A stretch of DNA of 8,364 nucleotides from Clostridia bacterium (GTDB lineage: Bacteria; Bacillota_A; Clostridia; Christensenellales; Borkfalkiaceae). Shown here piece by piece: positions 1-7,221 of this stretch. Under the pieces are notes generated by a model that ran no database searches, was not told the DNA's origin, and worked only from the letters and a program-made list of their open reading frames with translations. The translations under genes and the position numbers were made by a program. Location of the stretch: assembly GCA_017399665.1 (NCBI GenBank), contig JAFQBR010000015.1:1-8364 (forward strand), read 5' to 3'. Positions within the stretch are counted from its first letter, which is position 1. The number at the start of each line of letters is the position of its first letter.

Positions 1-35
1 AGAGTAACAAGTAATAAGCCTAATCTTTTTTTCAT
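1..35 (-). CDS. N-terminal fragment of an exported protein, cut by the window edge
   Basis: Reading leftward from an ATG at 35-33, the frame stays open to the window edge and gives MKKRLGLLLVT. This short Lys/Arg-rich start followed by a run of Leu/Val is the n-region and early hydrophobic core of a Sec signal peptide. It closely resembles the starts of the three complete lipoproteins in this window (MKKTN, MKKKI, MKRNY), so it is probably another lipoprotein or secreted protein, but the lipobox and mature part lie outside. The start is supported by a GGAGG site 8 bases upstream. It lies 131 bases after the previous gene on the same strand, in a gap with three hairpins, so it may be a separate transcription unit or the next operon member. 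The function cannot be judged. Confidence 0.7.
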   Translation of the reverse strand, partial: MKKRLGLLLVT

Positions 36-43
36 GTTTTTTT

Positions 44-48
44 CCTCC
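44..48 (-). promoter_or_regulatory. Ribosome binding site GGAGG for the gene starting at 35
   Basis: CCTCC on the plus strand reads GGAGG on the minus strand, 8 bases before the ATG at 35. The surrounding ATGGAGGAAA is the same as the context before the 811-residue gene. This is the main evidence that a gene cut by the window edge starts here. Confidence 0.75.
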
Positions 49-60
49 ATATTTTTTTAT

Positions 61-80
61 GGATTTGCTTTTGCAAATCC
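61..80 (-). other. Perfect 8-bp hairpin upstream of the ribosome binding site at 44-48
   Basis: GGATTTGC (61-68) and GCAAATCC (73-80) are perfect inverted repeats around a 4-base loop. In the minus-strand transcript the hairpin ends about 12 bases before the GGAGG of the next gene. It is followed by A-rich sequence rather than a U-run, so it is not a canonical terminator. It could be a leader structure affecting translation, or a remnant of a palindromic repeat. Its arms are nearly complementary to the arms of the hairpin at 130-158 (7 of 8 positions), which allows alternative folds. Confidence 0.55.
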
Positions 81-90
81 TTATATCTAA

Positions 91-111
91 ATGTCGTGGC
101 TTAATCGACAT
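91..111 (-). other. 6-bp hairpin in the intergenic region
   Basis: ATGTCG (91-96) and CGACAT (106-111) form a perfect inverted repeat around a 9-base loop. It is the middle one of three consecutive hairpins in this gap. Taken alone, a 6-bp stem could be chance. It has no following U-run on the minus strand. Confidence 0.35.
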
Positions 112-129
112 ATAAACCTTAGTTTTGTT

Positions 130-158
130 TGCAAAGCCGTGCCATACACGGCTTTGCA
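130..158 (-). terminator. Strong 12-bp hairpin just after the 1118-residue gene; possible terminator without a clear U-run
   Basis: TGCAAAGCCGTG (130-141) pairs perfectly with CACGGCTTTGCA (147-158) around a 5-base loop. In the minus-strand transcript it starts 8 bases after the TAA stop at 169-167, where a terminator is expected. The bases after it read AACAAAACT on the minus strand, so the U-tract of a factor-independent terminator is missing. It may be a weak or factor-assisted terminator, an mRNA 3'-end stabiliser, or part of a structured leader for the next gene. The stem itself is certain; its role is not. Confidence 0.5.
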
Positions 159-166
159 TATAATTA

Positions 167-3100
167 TTAGTTGTTTGGTAATTCAACGATTACGTAGTAT
201 TCCATACTAGTCCAAAGATTTTGTATATAGGTTGTATCCATAATTTCAATATCTTCAAAGGTTAATATACTACCAGCAGCATAAGTGCTTTGTACTTCTT
301 CGCCATAAAAATTAATTGCTATTTTTGATTCGGTAACACATAAAATTTTTATTGATACCCTATCAATATCATTTTCTTGCATATATGATTTTAATGAAGC
401 AAATCTTGTAAATGGTGCTGCATTACTAGATATCACATGCCAACCAATACCAGGAATAATAGCAATATTTCTAACTGGATTTTCTAAAATATCTGCTGCA
501 GGCTCCCAGTCGCTTTCAATCGGAGTCCAACTGCCGTTATCAACACCACTTACGCAAACCAATGTGTATGAACCAACATAAAGTGTTTCACGATTTAAAG
601 CAAAGTAAGTAACAGTATAAATACCATCTTCTTCAGCGTTAAACTTACCGTTTGTCACACTTAGCGTTTCTCCTGAAGGAGTAGTTACTTCACAAATAAT
701 ACCCGCACATCCTTCTAATAATTCTTCACTATTGTCATTAAGTGTTACTTCACCAACTGCAACGTTACTATTTGGCGTGATATCAATCGACTTACCAACG
801 TAGAATTCCGAGATGTATAGGGTTACACCAGCTGGTAAGAACATTGCAAGACCATTCTTGTATGAAGCAAAGTAGGTTACAAAGTGCTTAAAGTTTTCGC
901 CAGTAATTGCAAATGTTTGCCATTCGGTTGTTAATGGATAGCTATAAGTTACCAAAGTATCACCGTGTGTTGCATTTGTATATGCAGCATATAGTGTGAA
1001 AGCAAAATCATTTGCGCCCTTAGCACGAATAAATAAGGTATCACAGTCGGAAGGAACTTTTTCAAGTAAGCTATGTGTTCCTTGTAAGAAGTTTGCTTCC
1101 CATACCCAATCGTTATAGGTGCTCTTTACTTCAACAACACCCTTTTCGCCATCAAGTTCTTCGTGGTGCTTAACGTAGAACAATCCACCATCAACTTCTT
1201 TAGCGTCACCTGAAACAATATTTGAATCGTTAAAGTCCCACATCATACCAAATTCACGAGCACTGTAACCACAACGAATTAAATACGAACCTAATACAGG
1301 CTTACCATTATCGTTGGTTGCTTGATATTTAACTTTATAGTTACCCTTTTCGGTTGCAGTAAATTTACCGTTAACAACTTCTAATTGTTCACCATTTGGA
1401 GCAATAACTGAACATTGTAAATTATCATATTCAGCAAATAATGTTGCACTATTATCATCAAGTGTTACTTCCCCAAGATCAAATGATACTCTGTTTGCAT
1501 CGACAGCCAAATGTGCAGGAAGTTCAACCATAACATATAATTCAGATGATTCCCAAATAACTTGAACGTGTCCAATATCTTCCAACTTAATGTTTTCAAA
1601 GGTTAATAAGTCACCAGTTTTAAATTTAACACCACTATGAACAACTGCATCGCTTTCACCAAAATCGTATGAAATAACAGATGGAGCTGCAAATAAAATT
1701 CTAATGGTAACAGTTTCAATGCTTTGTTCAAGCATATAAGCTTTTAATGAGGTAAATTTAACAGATGGAGCATAACCGAAACTTTCAATGTGATATGCAT
1801 AATTATCTACCATCTTTAAGTCGTAATATGCGCCTGCAGGTGGATTATCCGTTCCTTGTTTATAATAGTCACTATCTTGTGGAGTCCAATCTCCGTTGCC
1901 TTCGCCCATATATGCATAGGCATCTGCAGTATATTTTGCTGTACAATGAGTAAATCCACCAACCTTCTTACCAGACACCTCAGCTTCAACATAAAGAGCA
2001 AATTGAACCCTTTCAGGCTTAACCTTGCCGTTTAGTTTTGTCATCTCGCCTGTATATAAACCAAAGTCGTAAACAGTAACGCTTGCATCGCTAACAAGTG
2101 TTTTACCGTTATATACTCTTATTTCAGGTAAAGCATTATCTGCACCAATTGCATATTCCTTACTATCGATTTCAATGCGTAAAGTGCCAACTGAAAATTC
2201 ATATACCTGCACTGCTCCGATGCCATTTGTAGGTCTTGCAAATAATTGATACGTTCCTGCGATGTTTAAAGTTGAACCATTTGATAATGATTGAACTTTA
2301 CCATTTACATAACAATCAACTGCGTAACCACTTGCTACGCTATAACTAATAGTTGCACCTTGACCATATATAGTTTTTAATCCACTAACTAATTGTGATC
2401 CAGGTTTATTACATACGCGCACGTCATCAATAAAAATTTGATATGCTGTACCATCGTTTTTAACTGAAAGTAAAGGTTTAGTTTTCGTATTAACGTCGGT
2501 TATAAATCTACCAAGGTTACTTACGTGTTCTTCAGTAACGTATAAATAAACCCATTTGTTCGTTTCAATAGTAAAAGAAGAAGTACCCACAGTAACTTCA
2601 CGGCTTTCAACCGATAAATCACTAATATATAAGCTAACAGTAATACATAGGTTATCACCAAGTTTTCCTAAATCCATCGCTTTTAAACGTGGTGCTAAAT
2701 AAATAGCCGTTGCACTTTCTTTGGTTGAAGTAAACATTGCCGAGCCTTTTGAAGTTGTTAAATGCTTAAAGCTTGTAAATTCACCATATATAGCACCAGC
2801 ACCTACACCAGAGTGAGCAGTAAACTGTAAACCTTCATCATCAAATGCATCTACTTCGCCTGTAGTTTTGGTATTTCTTGCATATAACTCAAAAGTTTTA
2901 GTTTTTGCGTTTCCACTTTTATCCAATGCGGTTACCAATAACGTATAATAACCAACTTGGCTTGGAACAAAACTATTTTCTGTAGATGGGACCACTTGAT
3001 CAGCTTCGTTATAAACTTTTACGCTAATTTCGCAATCTTCACCCGAATCATCACTTATGTTTAGAGTTGGATATTTGTATTCTTCACCCACTTCTGCAAT

Positions 3101-3523
3101 ATTGTTACCGGTAATTATAATAACTGGCGTTGCTTGGTCTTTTACCGAAACGGTTATTTTCTTAACTGCAATATTATTACCGCTACCTGCAGTGTAAATA
3201 ATTTCATAACCGCCTGTGCTCAATAAGTCAAAAGCGTTATAAATTAAAGGAATTTCAACACCGTTTGCAAGTTTTTTAACCGAAATATTAACGGGATATT
3301 CCTTACCGCTTGTATCAACTGCCTTTAAAGTTTCAACATCAAAGCGAGAACCTAATATACCTTCCGCAGTTTCATTTTGCCAATTTAATATAGATAAGTT
3401 TCCAGTTGGCTGATTATTACCCGTTCCTGTTTGACAAGAAGCCACTACGCTAAGAGATAAAGCAATGCAAAAACAACAAATAAGTGTTTTTAATAAACTA
3501 CTTTTAAAATTAGTTTTTTTCAT
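167..3523 (-). CDS. Large multidomain surface lipoprotein with Ig-like and jelly-roll modules (1118 aa)
   Basis: This is probably a membrane-anchored surface protein that binds glycans or acts as a scaffold; no catalytic domain is recognised. Residues 1-30 are a lipoprotein signal peptide ending in a VASC lipobox (Cys30), followed by a short Gly/Thr/Asn-rich linker. By eye, the mature part divides into Ig-like domains at about 44-128 and 130-215, a jelly-roll module at about 220-374 (FDD start, Trp324, IDDV end at Asp366-367), and an Ig-like stretch at about 375-446. A further beta-rich stretch runs to about 540. Then come module B1 (543-670), Ig-like module A1 (684-751), a second jelly roll (about 755-912, Trp868), module A2 (924-990) and module B2 (996-1118). 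The A and B pairs are clear internal duplications in mirror order. The protein ends directly at the end of B2. The start is set by AAGGGGGTG 5 bases upstream. It lies 15 bases after the 394-residue gene and is likely co-transcribed with it. Domain limits are estimates, and carbohydrate binding is inferred from fold pattern and neighbours. Confidence 0.9.
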   Translation of the reverse strand: MKKTNFKSSLLKTLICCFCIALSLSVVASCQTGTGNNQPTGNLSILNWQNETAEGILGSRFDVETLKAVDTSGKEYPVNISVKKLANGVEIPLIYNAFDLLSTGGYEIIYTAGSGNNIAVKKITVSVKDQATPVIIITGNNIAEVGEEYKYPTLNISDDSGEDCEISVKVYNEADQVVPSTENSFVPSQVGYYTLLVTALDKSGNAKTKTFELYARNTKTTGEVDAFDDEGLQFTAHSGVGAGAIYGEFTSFKHLTTSKGSAMFTSTKESATAIYLAPRLKAMDLGKLGDNLCITVSLYISDLSVESREVTVGTSSFTIETNKWVYLYVTEEHVSNLGRFITDVNTKTKPLLSVKNDGTAYQIFIDDVRVCNKPGSQLVSGLKTIYGQGATISYSVASGYAVDCYVNGKVQSLSNGSTLNIAGTYQLFARPTNGIGAVQVYEFSVGTLRIEIDSKEYAIGADNALPEIRVYNGKTLVSDASVTVYDFGLYTGEMTKLNGKVKPERVQFALYVEAEVSGKKVGGFTHCTAKYTADAYAYMGEGNGDWTPQDSDYYKQGTDNPPAGAYYDLKMVDNYAYHIESFGYAPSVKFTSLKAYMLEQSIETVTIRILFAAPSVISYDFGESDAVVHSGVKFKTGDLLTFENIKLEDIGHVQVIWESSELYVMVELPAHLAVDANRVSFDLGEVTLDDNSATLFAEYDNLQCSVIAPNGEQLEVVNGKFTATEKGNYKVKYQATNDNGKPVLGSYLIRCGYSAREFGMMWDFNDSNIVSGDAKEVDGGLFYVKHHEELDGEKGVVEVKSTYNDWVWEANFLQGTHSLLEKVPSDCDTLFIRAKGANDFAFTLYAAYTNATHGDTLVTYSYPLTTEWQTFAITGENFKHFVTYFASYKNGLAMFLPAGVTLYISEFYVGKSIDITPNSNVAVGEVTLNDNSEELLEGCAGIICEVTTPSGETLSVTNGKFNAEEDGIYTVTYFALNRETLYVGSYTLVCVSGVDNGSWTPIESDWEPAADILENPVRNIAIIPGIGWHVISSNAAPFTRFASLKSYMQENDIDRVSIKILCVTESKIAINFYGEEVQSTYAAGSILTFEDIEIMDTTYIQNLWTSMEYYVIVELPNN
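170..538 (-). repeat. Internal protein repeat B2 (residues 996-1118)
   Basis: This is the C-terminal copy of a module of about 125 residues also found at 1514-1897. Shared landmarks in the same order are a G-x-W-T-P start, F-x-SLK-x-YM, a V-x-I-x-IL strand, a central G-E, LTFE-x-I, Q-x-x-W-x-S and a final YV-x-VELP. The beta-strand pattern suggests a beta-sandwich of unknown family, possibly carbohydrate-binding. Confidence 0.8.
554..754 (-). repeat. Internal protein repeat A2, Ig-like (residues 924-990)
   Basis: This is the second copy of an Ig-like module also present at 1271-1474. Both begin GEVTL-(D/N)-DNS, pass through a P-x-GE and a V-x-NGKF strand, a G-x-Y-x-V-x-Y strand, and end GSY-x-(I/L)-x-C. 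The start of the module is also nearly identical at DNA level: GAAGTAACACTT occurs in both copies. Confidence 0.85.
1271..1474 (-). repeat. Internal protein repeat A1, Ig-like (residues 684-751)
   Basis: This is the first copy of the Ig-like module described at 554-754. The G-x-Y-x-V-x-Y strand near the end is typical of bacterial Ig-like domains that act as spacers in surface proteins. It directly follows module B1 and precedes a jelly-roll module, whereas copy A2 follows the jelly roll and precedes B2. Confidence 0.85.
1514..1897 (-). repeat. Internal protein repeat B1 (residues 543-670)
   Basis: This is the first copy of the module described at 170-538. It carries the same G-x-W-T-P start and VELP end. 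It is slightly longer near its N-terminal third and carries extra residues around the central FGE strand. The two copies have clearly diverged but align along their whole length. Confidence 0.8.
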
Positions 3524-3528
3524 TTTTT

Positions 3529-3537
3529 CACCCCCTT
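3529..3537 (-). promoter_or_regulatory. Ribosome binding site AAGGGGGTG for the 1118-residue gene
   Basis: The minus strand reads AAGGGGGTG, one base off the ideal AAGGAGGTG, 5 bases before the ATG at 3523. It begins one base after the TAA stop of the 394-residue gene (3541-3539), so ribosomes finishing that gene can re-initiate here. Confidence 0.7.
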
Positions 3538-3538
3538 A

Positions 3539-4723
3539 TTATACTTTTTCAATGCGGAAATTATCAAAGTAATAAACTCTTGAACCACTACCGCCTCTTT
3601 CAATAAACGATAACCAAAAACTGTATTGACTATCAACAAAATTTGCAAAAGTACTTAAAGGAATAGCATCAGTTTGCCATGCGCCCTTTTCAATAATTGT
3701 TGCACCTGCCCAATCTTGTACGCCATAACCGTTATAGTATGCGTTAATTTCAACTAAGTTTTCATAAACTGCACCCGTTAATTCAAAGTCACGGTAAGTT
3801 TCAAACTTAAGTACGTATTCATCAAGATGACCTTTGAATTGACCAAAGTTAATCTCTTCAATAAGCGCAGGAACAAATCCCCATTTTGTCCAAGAATATG
3901 AGTTGGTTGCACCTTCCTTATCAAATAATTCAACGCGAAGAACTCTGCTACCAGATGGTGCTGTAATGCCGTAATCTTTAGCATCAACTATTCCCACGCT
4001 AGGCGCTTTTGCCTGCCCAGCTTGGGTTATAGTCATTAGATGTTGATATGCGTTTTCGAAATCGCAAATTTCAAAATAAGTATCTGTACGCTTTAAAACC
4101 ATAAGTTTTTCAGGTGAAAGAGTTGTTTCACTTAAAACAATATTAACGTCATCTAAATAAACAACAGGCATAACTTCTTGTTCGTAGAACATTATATATA
4201 AGCCCTTACAGTCGGTAACTGTGTATTGCATATCCATAATCGCATACTGAGGATAATAAGTGATTTCATTCCATCCCGCGCCTAATGTATATTTTTGTTC
4301 AGGACCTCTATAATCTGCCCTTTTATCGAAATATAAGCCTAAACCAATAGTTACGTTTTCTTCTGCATACACAGCTAACTTATAACTTTTAATTTTTAAA
4401 ATTTCAGTATAACTAAAACCTAATAAGTTAGATTGTAATGGAAGATACATATAAGGTGTTGCTAATTGATTTGTTGGAGAAAGCTTTATTGACTTTTCAC
4501 CTTTAAAAACGTATTTTGGATCTTTATTCAACTGAATATCACCAAACCACATTGCCATTCTTACGTTAAATAAACCTTCTTCAAAAGTATATAAAGGTTT
4601 AACCTCTTCAACTGCATTCGTAGTTGTATCTTCTACTTTTTCTTCAGGGCTATTACATGCAACTAAAGCACAAGTAAAGCTTGTAAAAAGTGCAAGTATT
4701 AATGATAAAATTTTCTTTTTCAT
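3539..4723 (-). CDS. Surface lipoprotein with two jelly-roll, carbohydrate-binding-like modules (394 aa)
   Basis: This is probably a membrane-anchored binding protein that presents two beta-sandwich modules outside the cell. Residues 1-23 form a signal peptide with the lipobox LVAC (Cys23), then an acidic/Thr-rich linker to about residue 42. Module 1 spans about 43-198: it opens with a TFEE strand (46-49), has a GWNEI strand (Trp151) and closes with YLDDV (Asp191-192). Module 2 spans about 216-394: it opens with DFEN (221-224), has a GAWQT strand (Trp349) and closes with YFDNF (Asp387). This opening, Trp strand and closing Asp pattern is common in jelly-roll carbohydrate-binding families of the CBM4/9/11/30 type. 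No catalytic motif is seen. The gene starts 2 bases after the stop of the 811-residue DUF4091 gene, so it is almost certainly translated with it, which supports a shared substrate. Binding specificity cannot be read from sequence. Confidence 0.9.
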   Translation of the reverse strand: MKKKILSLILALFTSFTCALVACNSPEEKVEDTTTNAVEEVKPLYTFEEGLFNVRMAMWFGDIQLNKDPKYVFKGEKSIKLSPTNQLATPYMYLPLQSNLLGFSYTEILKIKSYKLAVYAEENVTIGLGLYFDKRADYRGPEQKYTLGAGWNEITYYPQYAIMDMQYTVTDCKGLYIMFYEQEVMPVVYLDDVNIVLSETTLSPEKLMVLKRTDTYFEICDFENAYQHLMTITQAGQAKAPSVGIVDAKDYGITAPSGSRVLRVELFDKEGATNSYSWTKWGFVPALIEEINFGQFKGHLDEYVLKFETYRDFELTGAVYENLVEINAYYNGYGVQDWAGATIIEKGAWQTDAIPLSTFANFVDSQYSFWLSFIERGGSGSRVYYFDNFRIEKV

Positions 4724-4725
4724 AA

Positions 4726-7161
4726 TTACACCCCATATATTATAATACTACCGATACCAAGTCTATCAGTGCCAGTAACAGCTATGCTAAGTTGTTGTAC
4801 TTCACCATTTCTATCCCAGTTTGCAGTAGCAAAGAAATCAAGAATAAGTTTGTTACTACCTGGTTTTAAAGTACCTGTTAATGCTTGTACTTTGCCGTAC
4901 TTTGAATAGGTTACGTAAATACGATATGATACGTCATTAAGCCCATAGTTATATAAGTTGATTATATACTTAGCAGTATTTTTGCTTATTTGCATTACGC
5001 TTTCGTGCTTGATAATGATTTCGTTGAACTTATCACTTTCACCAGTAACGTTCATCATCCAATAATCACCAATGCGCGTCACACCATTAACAGCCCCGCT
5101 AATATTATAGGTATCAAAAGTATCAGGCGTTCTATATAATAATTGCTTACCGCCAAGATAGAAGTTAAATTCTACTTCTTTATTGCCGTGAACAGCTTTT
5201 AATTCGAAATAGTTCTTATCTTCACTTAAATCTTTAGTTACCGAGTAAACACCGTTTTGTGCAGTTAATTTAACACCATCAGAATATAAGTCTGTACCTG
5301 CAAGAGTTGTTGCCTTTAAGGTATAACTGCTAACACCATCTTGATTGTGTTCTTCAATATCACTTACAAATACACCTACTTCAGTTGTTGCAAGTTCAAC
5401 AAGGCTTAATAAACGCTCTCTTGCAGCCTCAAATTCAGGTGAACCACCAATCATAACCGAACAGTTATATATTGATTTGGTTAATAGGTTAATAATTTTA
5501 TTTGCACTTAAACCTTGTTCTGCATATTTTTGTTTTAAAATTTTAATTAGTTCGTAATCTTCGTTACCATCACGAATTGCATCTAATCTAATAGTTGCAA
5601 CAGGTCCGTCAACGCCATACATTTTACCAGGATAAACTAAGAATCCGTCGCCGTTTGCACCGCTTTGACGGTCTGGATTCGTATATGGGTCTTCTAAGAA
5701 AGTTGCACCACCGTCACCACCTTCCATATGGTAAGTCGTATTCCAATATAGGTTGCCAACGATATCATATTCGCCCATAAACCAAGAAATAGCATTTTGA
5801 CTTACTAGTGAATCATCGATTTGATAAGTCGGATATGGGTTTCTTGGATCGTTACAGTTATACCACCACATTTCAGCCCCGTTATAATAACCCGCCATTT
5901 CTTCTTTAGTAGCAAAGCCATCAGGCTTGCCACAAATACTTACATAATCGGGATAATGCCATGGATTACCATTTTCGTCTCTTAAAATATCGTAATATCT
6001 GTGCGCATTACCATAAGCATCAGTAGTGTAATCGGTAACAACAAATGCAATCTTTCCTACAGATTCGATAAGTTCTTTACCAAATTCAGTATTAAAAGTT
6101 GGGTCAGCTTCTAGCTCTGCTATGATAGATTCAATAGTTTGACGCCATGATTCTACCTTACCCGAAACGATACCAGTTGTATTTTGCCATAAAAATGGTT
6201 CATCGATATCAGATGGGAAATATGCTATTTTTTTAACCATATTTTCGTTAATTTCTAAGCTCTTTCTTGCACAACCAATAATTTGAGCTCTAACGTTTTC
6301 CATCGTATCACCGTAAACACCAAGTGTTGAAATACCTTTCTTATGCCAATAATACCAATCTTCAACAATAGATTCAGCTGCTGTTCCGTGCGTCATAACA
6401 TGTGTTGACGCAACTCTGTAATCTAAGAAAAATTGAGTATATTTTTCTTGCATTTCAATGCTTGTATCAAGTTCCATTTGATAAACACCACCATGCCCAC
6501 CAAATAAAGTTTTCATTGAAGACTCAGTTGGAACTGTTACGTCATAAACCTTTAATGTAATAGGCATATCAACCTTTTTACTGCCAACAGTTACAGTTGC
6601 TTTACCAGTATAGTTACCAGACATTGCATCTTCAGGAATAAAGAAACTTAACCACGCACCGCCGTTTTGACCGGCTTTAACTACGTTTTTCTTATATTCC
6701 ACAGCATTTTTCTGTGGTAACATACCATCTGGATACCAACCAGTAGGAGCACCATTACCATAATAGTTGCGGGCTACTCTTGTATAAGTTAAAGTATAAA
6801 CCTTAAAATTATCCTTTGTTATCTTATAGTTATTACTGGTATGAACTAAATCACTTAGTTCTACAGTAAAAGATAAGTCATCTTTAGCTGTAACTACAAT
6901 CTGACCGCTTTCATACTCGTTTTTAGCAGATGATAAAGTAATACTATTTTTGCGAATACTATCATAGCTACTTGCTTTTTCCGAAGCAAGTATCTTTTCG
7001 GTTGCCGCTGCACTCCAAATTTCACACTCTTGTGTACCAATAATTGGAGTACTGTCATTAGAGCTTCCGCCATTATTACTACTATTGTCAGGGCTAACGC
7101 ATGCTATACACGAAAACAAAATTAAACACGCTGTTAATACTGCCAAATAATTTCTTTTCAT
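4726..7161 (-). CDS. DUF4091/GH123-family glycoside hydrolase-like lipoprotein (811 aa)
   Basis: This is a likely glycoside hydrolase at the cell surface. The signal peptide is a hydrophobic core ending at Cys18 or Cys21 (LFSC or CIAC; either could be the lipidated Cys), followed by a Ser/Asn/Gly-rich linker to about residue 40. A beta-sandwich N-terminal domain (about 46-210) leads into a predicted TIM-barrel region (about 215-470) containing DIDEP at 318-322. The adjacent Asp320-Glu321 matches the Asp-Glu pair that characterised GH123 beta-N-acetylgalactosaminidases use for catalysis assisted by the substrate's acetamido group. The conserved DUF4091 block follows: WWYNCNDP (432-439), LYWN (471-474), GANGDG (501-506), YPGK (510-513) and IRDGNEDYE (529-537). 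The C-terminal part (about 595-811) looks like one or two additional beta-sandwich modules, making the protein longer than a minimal GH123 enzyme. The start has GGAGG 6 bases upstream. The next gene begins 2 bases after the stop. Family assignment is firm; the exact substrate is inferred and uncertain because most DUF4091 members are uncharacterised. Confidence 0.88.
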   Translation of the reverse strand: MKRNYLAVLTACLILFSCIACVSPDNSSNNGGSSNDSTPIIGTQECEIWSAAATEKILASEKASSYDSIRKNSITLSSAKNEYESGQIVVTAKDDLSFTVELSDLVHTSNNYKITKDNFKVYTLTYTRVARNYYGNGAPTGWYPDGMLPQKNAVEYKKNVVKAGQNGGAWLSFFIPEDAMSGNYTGKATVTVGSKKVDMPITLKVYDVTVPTESSMKTLFGGHGGVYQMELDTSIEMQEKYTQFFLDYRVASTHVMTHGTAAESIVEDWYYWHKKGISTLGVYGDTMENVRAQIIGCARKSLEINENMVKKIAYFPSDIDEPFLWQNTTGIVSGKVESWRQTIESIIAELEADPTFNTEFGKELIESVGKIAFVVTDYTTDAYGNAHRYYDILRDENGNPWHYPDYVSICGKPDGFATKEEMAGYYNGAEMWWYNCNDPRNPYPTYQIDDSLVSQNAISWFMGEYDIVGNLYWNTTYHMEGGDGGATFLEDPYTNPDRQSGANGDGFLVYPGKMYGVDGPVATIRLDAIRDGNEDYELIKILKQKYAEQGLSANKIINLLTKSIYNCSVMIGGSPEFEAARERLLSLVELATTEVGVFVSDIEEHNQDGVSSYTLKATTLAGTDLYSDGVKLTAQNGVYSVTKDLSEDKNYFELKAVHGNKEVEFNFYLGGKQLLYRTPDTFDTYNISGAVNGVTRIGDYWMMNVTGESDKFNEIIIKHESVMQISKNTAKYIINLYNYGLNDVSYRIYVTYSKYGKVQALTGTLKPGSNKLILDFFATANWDRNGEVQQLSIAVTGTDRLGIGSIIIYGV
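4729..4734 (-). promoter_or_regulatory. Ribosome binding site GGGGTG for the 394-residue gene
   Basis: The minus strand reads GGGGTG 5 bases before the ATG at 4723. It lies inside the last codons of the 811-residue gene, and that gene's TAA stop (4728-4726) falls between the site and the next ATG. This arrangement favours translational coupling. Confidence 0.65.
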
Positions 7162-7221
7162 TAATTTCCTCCATTTTTATGCTTTATTGTTAATGTATTT
7201 TATCAATACAAGTTGTAAAAA
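7162..7221 (-). other. 60-base gap between the two DUF4091 genes
   Basis: AT-rich spacer with no hairpin followed by a U-run, so no factor-independent terminator is visible between the two paralogous genes and read-through is plausible. A weak TTTACA with TACATT 16 bases further on could be a promoter, but the match is poor in such AT-rich sequence. The only well-supported element is the ribosome binding site at its downstream end. Confidence 0.5.
7168..7172 (-). promoter_or_regulatory. Ribosome binding site GGAGG for the 811-residue DUF4091 gene
   Basis: CCTCC on the plus strand reads GGAGG on the minus strand, 6 bases before the ATG at 7161. It fixes the start immediately ahead of the signal peptide. 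Confidence 0.8.

Noticed and set aside
130..158. Canonical factor-independent terminator
   Set aside because: The stem is strong and well placed, but neither strand has a proper T-run directly after it, so it is listed only as a possible terminator.
1765..1953. Plus-strand open frame of 62 codons inside the 1118-residue gene
   Set aside because: It lies fully within a well-supported minus-strand gene with clear domain repeats, and its translation looks like an antisense shadow. The plus-strand frames at 5345-5557 and 5595-5780 and the minus-strand frames at 1816-2001 and 3778-3987 are rejected for the same reason.
7173..7221. Promoter in the gap upstream of the 811-residue gene
   Set aside because: A TTTACA-16-TACATT arrangement exists on the minus strand, but the -10 match is only 4 of 6 and such matches are frequent by chance in AT-rich spacers.
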